Assembly: GCF_033118175.1 (NCBI RefSeq)
Contig: NC_083714.1
Location: forward strand, 2,790,001-2,854,000
Source of the DNA: Dama dama
Taxonomy: Eukaryota; Chordata; Mammalia; Artiodactyla; Cervidae
Direction: 5' to 3'
Length of the DNA stretch: 64,000 nt
The translations under genes and the position numbers were made by a program. This document shows, piece after piece, positions 46,701 to 53,835 of the stretch. The notes below the pieces were generated by a model that was given only the letters and a program-made list of their open reading frames with translations, made no database searches and was not told the DNA's origin. Every line of letters begins with the position of its first letter. Position 1 is the stretch's first letter.

Positions 46701-47574
46701 CTTTTACAGTGTCCCATAGGTTTTGGGTTGTTGTGTTTTCATTTTCATTCATTTCTATACATATTTTGATTTCTTTTTTGATTTCTTCTATGATTTGTTG
46801 GTTATTCAGAAGCGTGTTATTTAGCCTCCATATGTTTGAAGTTTTAACAATTTTTTCCCTGTAATTGAGATCTAATCTTACTGCACTGTGGTCAGAAAAG
46901 ATAACTGGAATGATTTCAATTTTTTTGAATTTTCCAAGACCAGATTTATGGCCCAGGATGTGATCTATTCTGGAGAATGTTCCGTGTGCACTTGAGAAAA
47001 AGGTGAAGTTGATTGTTTTGGGGTGAAATGTCCTATAGATATCAATTAGGTCTAGCTGGTCCATTGTGTCATTTAAGGTTTGTGTTTCCTTGTTAATTTT
47101 CTGTTTAGTTGATCTATCCATAGTTGTGAGTGGGGTATTAAAGTCTCCCACTATTATTGTGTTACTATTAATTTCCTCTTTCATACTTGTTAGCGTTTGC
47201 CGTACATATTGCGGTGCTCCTATGTTGGGTGCATATATATTTATAATTGTTATATCTTCTTTTTTGATTGATCCTTTGATCATTATGTAGTGTCCTTCTT
47301 TGTCTCTTTTCACTTCCTTTATTTGAAAGTCTATTTTATCTGATATGAGTATTGCGACTCCTGCTTTCTTTTGGTCTCCGTTTGCATGAAATATTTTTTT
47401 CCAGCCCTTCACTTTTAGTCTGTATGTGTCTCTTGTTTTGAGGTGGGTCTCTTGTAGACAGCATATATAGGGGTCTTGTTTTTGTATCCATTCAGCCAAT
47501 CTTTGTCTTTTGGTTGGGGCATTCAACCCATTTACATTTAGGGTAATTATTGATAGGTGTGTTCCCGTTGCCAT
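43756..47574 (-). CDS. LINE-1 ORF2 protein: endonuclease and reverse transcriptase
   Basis: This 1272-residue protein is the usual length for mammalian L1 ORF2p, which nicks target DNA and reverse-transcribes L1 RNA at the nick. An apurinic-type endonuclease domain fills residues ~7-238, with N13 (TLNVNGLN), E42 (CCLQETHL), GDFN at 143-146, SRIDHIL at 201-207 and SDH at 227-229; each aligns with a known human L1 catalytic residue, one position earlier. The reverse transcriptase spans ~500-775: LIPKPDKD near 515, SIDAEKAFD (D599), GTRQGCPLSPLLFN at 655-668, and the catalytic FADD at 699-702. A C-terminal cysteine motif CX3CX7HX4C lies at 1129-1146. The protein ends in the usual SILTHVYGI. The start MATGTHLSIITLN is the standard one, 51 bp after ORF1. 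I see no frameshift or lost catalytic residue. Long plus-strand frames over this gene are antisense shadows. Confidence 0.97.
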   Translation of the reverse strand: MATGTHLSIITLNVNGLNAPTKRQRLAEWIQKQDPYICCLQETHLKTRDTYRLKVKGWKKIFHANGDQKKAGVAILISDKIDFQIKEVKRDKEGHYIMIKGSIKKEDITIINIYAPNIGAPQYVRQTLTSMKEEINSNTIIVGDFNTPLTTMDRSTKQKINKETQTLNDTMDQLDLIDIYRTFHPKTINFTFFSSAHGTFSRIDHILGHKSGLGKFKKIEIIPVIFSDHSAVRLDLNYREKIVKTSNIWRLNNTLLNNQQIIEEIKKEIKICIEMNENENTTTQNLWDTVKAVLRGRFIALQAYIKKQEKNQLNNLTLHLKQLEKEEMKNPRVSRRKEILKIRAEINAKETKETIAKINKAKSWFFEKINKIDKPLARLIKKQREKNQINKIRNENGEITTDNTEIQRIIRDYYQQLYANKMDNLDEMDKFLEKYNFPKLNQEEIEDLNRPITSKEIETVIKNLPANKSPGPDGFTAEFYQKFREELTPILLKLFQKIAEEGKLPNSFYEATITLIPKPDKDATKKENYRPISLMNIDAKILNKILANRIQQHIKKIIHHDQVGFIPGMQGFFNIRKSINVIHHINKLKDKNHMIISIDAEKAFDKIQHSFMIKTLQKAGIEGTYLNIIKAIYDKPTASITLNGEILKAFPLKSGTRQGCPLSPLLFNIVLEVLATAIRAEKEVKGIQIGKEEVKLSLFADDMILYIENPKDSTRKLLELINEYSKVAGYKINTQKSLAFLYTNNEKTDREIKETIPFTIATKRIKYLGVYLPKETKDLYIENYKTLMKEIKEDTNRWRNIPCSWIGRINIVKMAILPKAVYRFNAIPIKLPTVFFTELDQRISQFVWKYKKPRIAKVILRKKNGTGGINLPDFRLYYKATVIKTVWYWHKDRNIDQWNRIESPEINPRTYGHLIFDKGGKDIQWKKDNLFNKWCWENWSTTCKRMKLEHFLTPYTKINSKWIKDLNVRPETIKLLEENIGKTLSDINQSKILYDPPPRILEIKAKLNKWDLMKLKSFCTTKETISKMKRQPSDWEKIIANEETDKGLISKIYKQLLQLNSRKINDPIKKWAKELNRHFSKEDIQMANKHMKRCSTSLIIREMQIKTTMRYHYTPVRMAAIQKSTSNKCWRGCGEKGTLLHCWWECKLVQPLWKTVWRFLKKLDIELPYDPAIPLLGIHTEETRSERDTCTPMFIAALFIIARTWKQPRCPSAEEWIRKLWYIYTMEYYSGIKKNSFEPVLMRWMMLEPLIQSEVSQKDKEHYSILTHVYGI

Positions 47575-47625
47575 TTACTTTGTTGTTTTGGGTTCACATT
47601 TATAAAACCTTTCTGCATTTCCTGT

Positions 47626-48552
47626 CTAGAGAAGATCCTTTAGCATTTGTTGAAGAGCTGGTTTGGTGGTGCTGAATTCTCTCAGCTTTTGCTTATCTGT
47701 AAAGCTTTTGAATTCTCCTTCATATCTGAATGAGATCCTTGCTGGATACAGTAATCTAGGTTGTAGGTTATTCTCTTTCATTACTTTCAGTACGTCCTGC
47801 CATTCCCTTCTGGCCTGGAGGGTTTCTATTGATAGATCAGCTGTTATCCTTATGGGAATCCCTTTGTGTGTTATTTGTTGTTTTTCCCTTGCTGCTTTTA
47901 ATATTTGTTCTTTGTGTTTGATCTTTGTTAATTTGATTAATATGTGTCTTGGGGTGTTTTGCCTTGGGTTTATCCTGTTTGGGACTCTCTGGGTTTCTTG
48001 GATTTGGGTGGCTATTTCCTTCCCCATTTTAGGGAAGTTTTCAGCTATTATCTCCTCGAGTATTTTCTCATGGCCCTTCTTTTTGTCTTCTTCTTCTGGA
48101 ACTCCTATGATTCGAATGTTGGGGCGTTTCACAGTGTCCCAGAGGTCCCTGAGGTTGTCCTCATTTCTTTTGATCCTTTTTTCTTTTTTCCTCTCTGCTT
48201 CATTTATTTCCACCATTTTATCTTCTACCTCACTTATCCTATCTTCTGCCTCCGTTATTCTACTCTTGGTTCCCTCCAAAGTGTTTTTGATCTCATTCAT
48301 TGCATTATTCATTTGTAATTGACTCTTTTTTATTTCTTCTAGGTCTTTATTAAACAGTTCTTGAATCTTTTCAATCTTTGTTTCCAGGCTATTTATCTGT
48401 AACTCCATTTTGTTTTCAAGATTTTGGATCATTTTTATTATCATTATTCTAAATTCTTTTTCAGGTAGATTCCCTATCTCCTCCTCTTTTGTTTGACTTG
48501 GTGGGCATTTTTCATGTTCCTTTACCTGTTGGGTATTTCTTTGCCTTTTCAT
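47626..48552 (-). CDS. LINE-1 ORF1 protein: trimeric RNA-binding chaperone
   Basis: This 308-residue protein coats L1 RNA to form the ribonucleoprotein that ORF2p joins. The start MKRQRNTQQVKEHEKC is the one I know for ruminant L1 copies, so 308 residues is probably complete, though shorter than human ORF1p (338). A charged N-terminus is followed by a long coiled coil (~33-125) with heptads such as LENKMELQINSLETKIEKIQ. Next comes the RRM (~140-230) beginning KRPNIRIIGVPEEED and containing TPRHILIKLTKIKHKEQILK. The C-terminal domain (~233-300) contains ITADLSIETLQARREW and ends TTKPALQQMLKDLL. No stop or frameshift is visible. It would be translated first from the bicistronic L1 RNA. Confidence 0.95.
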   Translation of the reverse strand: MKRQRNTQQVKEHEKCPPSQTKEEEIGNLPEKEFRIMIIKMIQNLENKMELQINSLETKIEKIQELFNKDLEEIKKSQLQMNNAMNEIKNTLEGTKSRITEAEDRISEVEDKMVEINEAERKKEKRIKRNEDNLRDLWDTVKRPNIRIIGVPEEEDKKKGHEKILEEIIAENFPKMGKEIATQIQETQRVPNRINPRQNTPRHILIKLTKIKHKEQILKAAREKQQITHKGIPIRITADLSIETLQARREWQDVLKVMKENNLQPRLLYPARISFRYEGEFKSFTDKQKLREFSTTKPALQQMLKDLL

Positions 48553-48736
48553 CTTGTTTAGATTGCTGTATCTGGAGTGGGCTTTCTGTATTCTGGAGGT
48601 CTGTGGTTCCTTTTTGTTGTGGAGGATTAACCCAGTGGATGGGGTTAGACGATTGGCTTGTCAAGGTTTCCTGGTTAGGGAAGCTTGCATCAGTGTTCTG
48701 GTGTGTGGAACTTGATTTCTTCTCTTTGGAAAGCAA
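48512..48736 (-). other. Small sense upstream ORF overlapping the ORF1 start
   Basis: A 74-codon frame starting MLSKEKKSSSTHQ lies on the L1 sense strand just upstream of ORF1. It overlaps the first ~41 nt of ORF1 in another frame. It is hydrophilic and rich in S, Q and K, with no recognised domain. It may be a translated upstream ORF that tunes ORF1 translation, a relic of an N-terminal extension of ORF1, or chance. Its position is seen in the sequence; any role is speculation. Confidence 0.3.
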
Positions 48737-49430
48737 TGGAGTGCCCAGTAATGAGTTTTGAGATGGGTCTATGTGTTAGGTGTGACCTTGGGCAGCCTGT
48801 ATGTTGATGTTCAGGGCTATGTTCCTGCGTTGCTGGAGAATTTGCGTGGTATGTCTTGCTCTAAAACTTATTGGCTCTTGTGTGGTAGTTGGTTTCAGTG
48901 TAGGTATGGAGGCTTTTGGACAGTCACTTATCACTTAAAGTTCCTTGTAGTCAGGAGTTTTCTGGTGTTCTCAGGTTTTGGGCTTAAGTCTCCTGCCTCT
49001 GGATTTCAGTTTTATTCTTCCTGTAGTCTCAGGACTTCTCCAACTATGCAGCCCTGATAAGAAAACTTCTAGGATAATGGCTAAAAGATTCTCCCCCGTT
49101 AGGGACACCCAGAGAGGTTCACAGAGTCACATGAAGAAGAGGAGAGGGAGGAGGGAGATAGAGATGAACAGGAGGAGAAAAAGGGGGACTCAAGAGGAGA
49201 GAGACAGATCTACACAGCTGTCTGTTCCCAGAGTGTTCTCCGTAGCCCAGTCACCTACAAAGATTCACAGAATTGGATTGGGAAGAGAAGGGGAAAGGAG
49301 GAAATAGAGGTGTTCTGAGGTAGAAAACAGAGAGTCAAGATTGGGAGAGAATAATCTTCAGTTTAAAAATAGGGCTTCTCTTCTTTTTTTTTTTTTGTAA
49401 GGTTATAGTGCATTGAAAATGAAAATTAAG

Positions 49431-49745
49431 GAGTAGTAGAGGAGTACTAGAGGAATTTAAAAGAAATAAGAGAAAAAGAAAAATAGAAAATAGAAGAGAA
49501 AAAGGAAAGAAAAAAAAGAAAAAAAAAAGAAAGAAAAAGAAAAAAAAAACAGAAAAAAAAGAAAAAAAAAAAAGGAAAAAAAAAATTTTTTTTTCCCCCT
49601 AATTAAAAAATCGTAAAAGTCTATGGAAATGAAAGTTAAGGAGTAATGGGGGAGTAATAGGGGATTTTAAAGGAAAATAAAAGAGAAAAAATAAAAAAGA
49701 AAAAAGAAAAAAAGAAAAAAAAATTAAAAAAAGAGAAAAAAGTAA
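49431..49745. repeat. Low-complexity purine tract in the L1 5' UTR
   Basis: The + strand is almost entirely A and G for most of this stretch, in runs of AAAAAGAAAAA type. A short T8 patch sits near 49,586-49,594, so the L1 sense strand is polypyrimidine. A near-duplicate phrase around GAAA(G/A)TTAAGGAGTA at ~49,422 and ~49,633 suggests the tract expanded by internal duplication. It is prone to slippage and sequencing error. Confidence 0.8.
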
Positions 49746-50027
49746 AATTATATCTAGGAGTTTCTCTGGAGCTGTTGCGGTCAGTGTGGGTTCAGCTCAG
49801 TTTCAGATAGCTCCTCGTTCCAGCTTACGCTTCTCGATATCTACAGGCTCCTCCGGTGTAGTCAATGTTTCCTAGAGGGATTTTAATCTGTTGCACCAGT
49901 CCCTTCTGAAGCGGTTCCCTTTGTTTATTTGGCTTCTGTTTGCCGGTCTCTTCAGAGCCTCATTTCCGCCCTGACACAGGCGGGCGGAGGTGGACTCTTA
50001 TTCAGGTAGCTAGTTCCGTCGCTCCGG

Positions 50028-50084
50028 GGGGAGGGGCTTGTGCTGCGGGGACGGGCTGGCGCTGCGGGGAGGGGCTGGCGCTGC
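50028..50084 (-). repeat. Three 19-bp GC-rich repeats at the L1 5' end
   Basis: Three head-to-tail 19-bp copies lie at 50,028-50,046, 50,047-50,065 and 50,066-50,084. Each starts GGGGA and ends GCTGC on the + strand, with a core of GGGGCTTGT, CGGGCTGGC and GGGGCTGGC. They sit within ~25 bp of the 5' junction. Short repeats at L1 5' ends can carry promoter activity, as in rodent monomers; whether these do is not shown here. Confidence 0.75.
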
Positions 50085-53000
50085 TCTCTCCGTCTGCGCT
50101 GCTCAGGAATTGCTCTGCACGCAGTGCAGGGGAATCGGGCCTCATCTCGCGGTGAGGGGGAATTCTCATGGTTTTTCTCGAGTTGCGGCCGGAACCTGGG
50201 GTATATTCTCGAGTTACGACGGGGAGGGCCCTTCCAGACACGTGTTTGTACAGCGACGGCAGGACTCCTGCCTAGGTGCGTGGGACACTTCGGGATTCTC
50301 CACGAGTCTTGGCATGGCAATTGGGAGGCGTCTCCACGTGAGGCGGGAGACCCAGGGTCCCTTTCCACGTGCCACAGGGATCCTGGGACTCCTATCCATT
50401 TTCAAGAGGAGTCAGGCATCGTCTCCTTTGGAAGCATTGATCTCCGCGGACCTCTCGAGTTTTCAAAGGATGTGAGGCCTCCGGTCGCGATGAGGCGGAG
50501 AACTAGGTCTTTCTCGGTGGTCTCCACAGGGGATTCAGACATCCCTTCGTCTTGGGAGATGCAAGACGAGCCTGCATTCAATTCACTGCAGGGATATCCG
50601 GCCTTACTTCGAGTTAGAGCATCTCGGTGTCCATTCCACTTGAGGCCACAAACTCAGGGTCCCTCTCACTTACCTGTAGCTGAGAGAAGCCTCCTCTTGA
50701 GGTGCTTGTGAAAATTTGGTATTCCTCTTGAGTCGAAGCCAGGGTCTAAGCTCTCATCTCGAGTTGATTTGGGGTACACGGAGTCCTTTCGTGTTGCTCC
50801 AGTGACCTCAGGATCCCCCTAGACTTGAGACAGTGATCTTGAGTATTATCTGGAGTGCCATCAAGGAAATCAAGGCTCCTTTCACGTTTGATGTGGAACA
50901 CGGAATTGCTCTGCATGCAGTGCAAGGGAATCGGGCCTCATCTCGCGGCGAGGGGGAAATCTCATGGATTTTCTCGAGTTGCGGCCGGAACCTGGGGTAT
51001 ATTCTCGAGTTACGACGGGGAGGGCCCTTCCAGACACGTGTTTGTTCAGCGACGTCAGGACTCCTGCCTACGTGCGAGGGACACCTCGGGATTCTCCTCG
51101 AGTCTTGGCATGGCAATTTGGACGCGTCTCCACGTGAGGCGGGAGAACCAGGGTCCCTTTCCACGTGCCACAGGGATCCTGGGACTCCTATCCATTTTCA
51201 AGAGGAGTCAGGCATCGTCTCCTTTGGAAGCATTGATCTCCGCGGACCTCTCGAGTTTTCAAAGGATGTGAGGCCTCTGGTCGCGATGAGGTGGAGAAGT
51301 CGGTCTTTCTCTGAGGTCTCCACAGGGGATTCAGACATCCCTTCGTCTTGGGAGATGCAAGACGAGCCTGCATTCAATTCACTGCAGGGATATCCGGCCT
51401 TACTTCGAGTCAGAGCATCTCGGTGTCCATTCCACTTGAGGCCAAAAACTCAGGGTCCCTCTCACTTACCTGTAGCTGAGAGAAGCCTCCCCTTGAGCTG
51501 CTTGTGAAAAGTTGGTATTCCTCTTGAGTCGAAGCCAGGGACTAAGCTCTCATCTCGAGTAGATTTGGGGTCCACGGAGCCCTTTCGTGTTGCTCCAGTG
51601 ACCTCAGGATCCCTCTAGACTTGAGACAGTGATCTTGGGTTTTCTCTGGAGTGCCATCAAGGAAATCAAGGCTCCTTTCACGTTTGATGTGGAACACGGA
51701 ATTGATCTGCACGTAGTGCAGGGGAATCGGGCCTCATCTCGCGGCGAGGGGGAAGTCTCATGGTTTTTCTCGAGTTGCGGCCGGAACCTGGGGTATATTC
51801 TCGAGTTACGACGGGGAGGGCCCTTCCAGACACGTGTTTGTTCAGCGACGTCAGGACTCCTGCCTAGGTGCGAGGGACACCTCGGGATTCTCCTCGAGTC
51901 TTGGCATGGCAATTGGGACACGTCTCGACGTGAGGCGGGAGACCCAGGGTCCCTTTCCACGTGCCACACGGATCCTGGGACTCCTATCCATTTTCAAGAG
52001 GAGTCAGGCATCGTCTCCTTTGGAAGCATTGATCTCCGCGGACCTCTCTAGTTTTCAAAGGATGTGAGGCCTCCGTTCGCGTTGAGGCGGAGGACTAGGT
52101 CTTTCTGTGTGGTCTCCACAGGGGATTCAGACAACCCTTCGTCTTGGGAGATGCAAGATGAGCCTGCATTCAATTCACTGCAGGGATATCCGGCCTTACT
52201 TCGAGTCAGAGCATCTCAGTGTCCATTCCACTTGAGGCCAGAAACTCAGGGTCCCTCTCACATACCTGTAGCTGAGAGAAGCCTCGTCTTGAGGTGCTTG
52301 TGAAAAGTGGGTATTCCTCTTGAGTCAAAGCCAGGGTCTAAGCTCTCATCTCGAGTTGATTTGGGGTCCACGGGACCCTTTTGTGTTGCTCCAGTGACCT
52401 CAGGATCCCTCTAGACTTGAGACAGTGATCTTGGGTTTTCTCTGGAGTGCCATCAAGGAAATCAAGGCTCCTTTCACGTTTGATGTGGAACACGGTATTG
52501 CTCTGCACGCAGTGCAGTGGAATCTGGCCTCATCTCGCGGCGAGGGGGAAGTCTCATGGTTTTTCTCGAGTTGCGGCCGGAACCTGGGGTATATTCTCGA
52601 GTTACGACGGGGAGGGCCCTTCCAGACACGTGTTTGTTCAGCGACGTCAGGACTCATGCCTAGATGCGAGGGACACCACGGGATTCTCCTCGAGTCTTGG
52701 CATGGCAATTGGGAGGCGTCTCCACGTGAGGCGGGAGACCCAGGGTCCCTTTCCACGTGCCACAGGGATCCTGGGACTCCTATCCATTTTCAAGAAGAGT
52801 CAGGCATCTTCTCCTTTGGAAGCATTGATCTCCGCGGACCTCTCGAGTATTCAAAGGATGTGAGGCCTCCTGTCTCGATGAGGCGGAGAACGAGGTCTTT
52901 CTCTGTGGTCTCCACAGGGGATTCAGACATCCCTTTGTCTTGGGAGATGCAAGACGAGCCTGCATTCAATTCACTGCAGGGATATCCGGCCTTACTTCCA

Positions 53001-53212
53001 GTCAGAGCATCTCGGAGTCCATTCCACTTGAGGCCACAATCTCAGGGTTCCTCTCACATACCTGTAGCTGAGAGAAGCCTCCTCTTGAGGTGCTTATGGA
53101 AAGTTGCTATTCCCCTTGAGTCGAAGCCAGGGACTAAGCTCTCATCTCGAGTTGATTTGGGGTCCACGGAGCCCTTTCGTGTTGCTCCAGTGACCTCAGG
53201 ATCCCTCTAGAC

Positions 53213-53835
53213 TTGAGACAGTGATCTTGGGTTTTCTCTGGAGTGCCATCAAGGAAATCAAGGCTCCTTTCACGTTTGATGTGGAACACGGAATTGCTCT
53301 GCATGCAGTGCAGTGGAATCGGGCCTCATCTCGCGGCGAGGGGGAAATCTCATAGTTTTTCTCGAGCTGCGGCCGGAATCTGGGGTATATTCTCGAGTTA
53401 CGACGGGGAGGGCCCTTCCAGACACATGTTTGTTCAGCGACGTCAGGACTCCTGCCTAGGTGCGAGGGACACCTCGGGATTCTCCTCGATTCTTGGCATG
53501 GCAATTGGGAGGCGTCTCCACGTGAGGCGGGAGACCCAGGGTCCCTTTCCACGTGCCACAGGGATCCTGGGACTCCTATCCATTTTCAAGAGCAGTCAGG
53601 CATCGTCTCATGCCTTACTTCGAGTCAGAGCATCTCTGTGTCCATTCCACTTGAGGCCACAAACTCAGGGTCCCTCAAATATACCTGTAGCTGAGAGAAG
53701 CCTCCTCTTGAGGTCCTTGTGGAAAGTTGGTATTCCTCTTGAGTCGAAGCCAGGGACTAAGCTCTCTTCTCGAGTTGATTTGGGGTCCACGGAGCACTTT
53801 CGTGTTGCTCCAGTGACCTCAGGATCCCTCTAGAC
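53213..53835 (+). repeat. Truncated 623-bp satellite I monomer
   Basis: This monomer lacks ~173 bp. Its sequence jumps at ~53,609 from CAGGCATCGTCTC straight to GCCTTACTTCGAG, whereas full monomers have ~183 bp between those points, including the CTTTGGAAGC, GATGTGAGGCC and CAATTCACTGCAGG blocks. Monomers on both sides are full length, so this is one internal deletion rather than an array edge. Confidence 0.88.

Larger units (their letters stand above)
43391..50104 (-). mobile_element. LINE-1 retrotransposon, ruminant type, apparently full length with both ORFs open
   Basis: A ~6.7-kb non-LTR retrotransposon lies antisense to the window and interrupts satellite I. From right to left (its 5' to 3') it has a GC-rich 5' UTR (~50,104-48,553), ORF1 (48,552-47,626), a 51-bp spacer, ORF2 (47,574-43,756), a ~300-bp 3' UTR and a poly(A) tail seen as poly(T) at 43,391-43,456. 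Both ORFs run without a stop and keep all motifs I checked, so the copy is probably young and could be competent. The poly(T) joins satellite sequence ending CCATTTTC, which in unbroken monomers continues AAGAGG. That resembles the TTTT/AA target of L1 endonuclease and supports target-primed insertion. The 5' junction is irregular (see findings). It is the only mobile element I see in the window. Confidence 0.95.
48553..50104 (-). promoter_or_regulatory. L1 5' UTR with internal promoter region
   Basis: About 1.55 kb lies between the ORF1 start and the outer L1 end. In L1 elements this part carries the internal RNA polymerase II promoter. Its outermost ~180 bp is GC- and CpG-rich, and an A/G-rich low-complexity stretch lies in the middle. 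No TATA element was identified, as is usual for L1 promoters. The length and GC-rich 5' end suggest a full-length or nearly full-length copy, but I cannot fix the consensus 5' end without an alignment. Confidence 0.75.

Noticed and set aside
43898..48761. Plus-strand frames of 60-219 codons over the L1
   Set aside because: They are antisense shadows of L1 ORF1 and ORF2, which have full-length matches to the known proteins on the minus strand.
43380..50120. Short classical target-site duplication (7-20 bp) around the L1
   Set aside because: No short identical pair abuts the two ends. The left flank ends CCATTTTC while the right flank begins GGAATTGC. Only the longer, imperfect 297-bp overlap is present.
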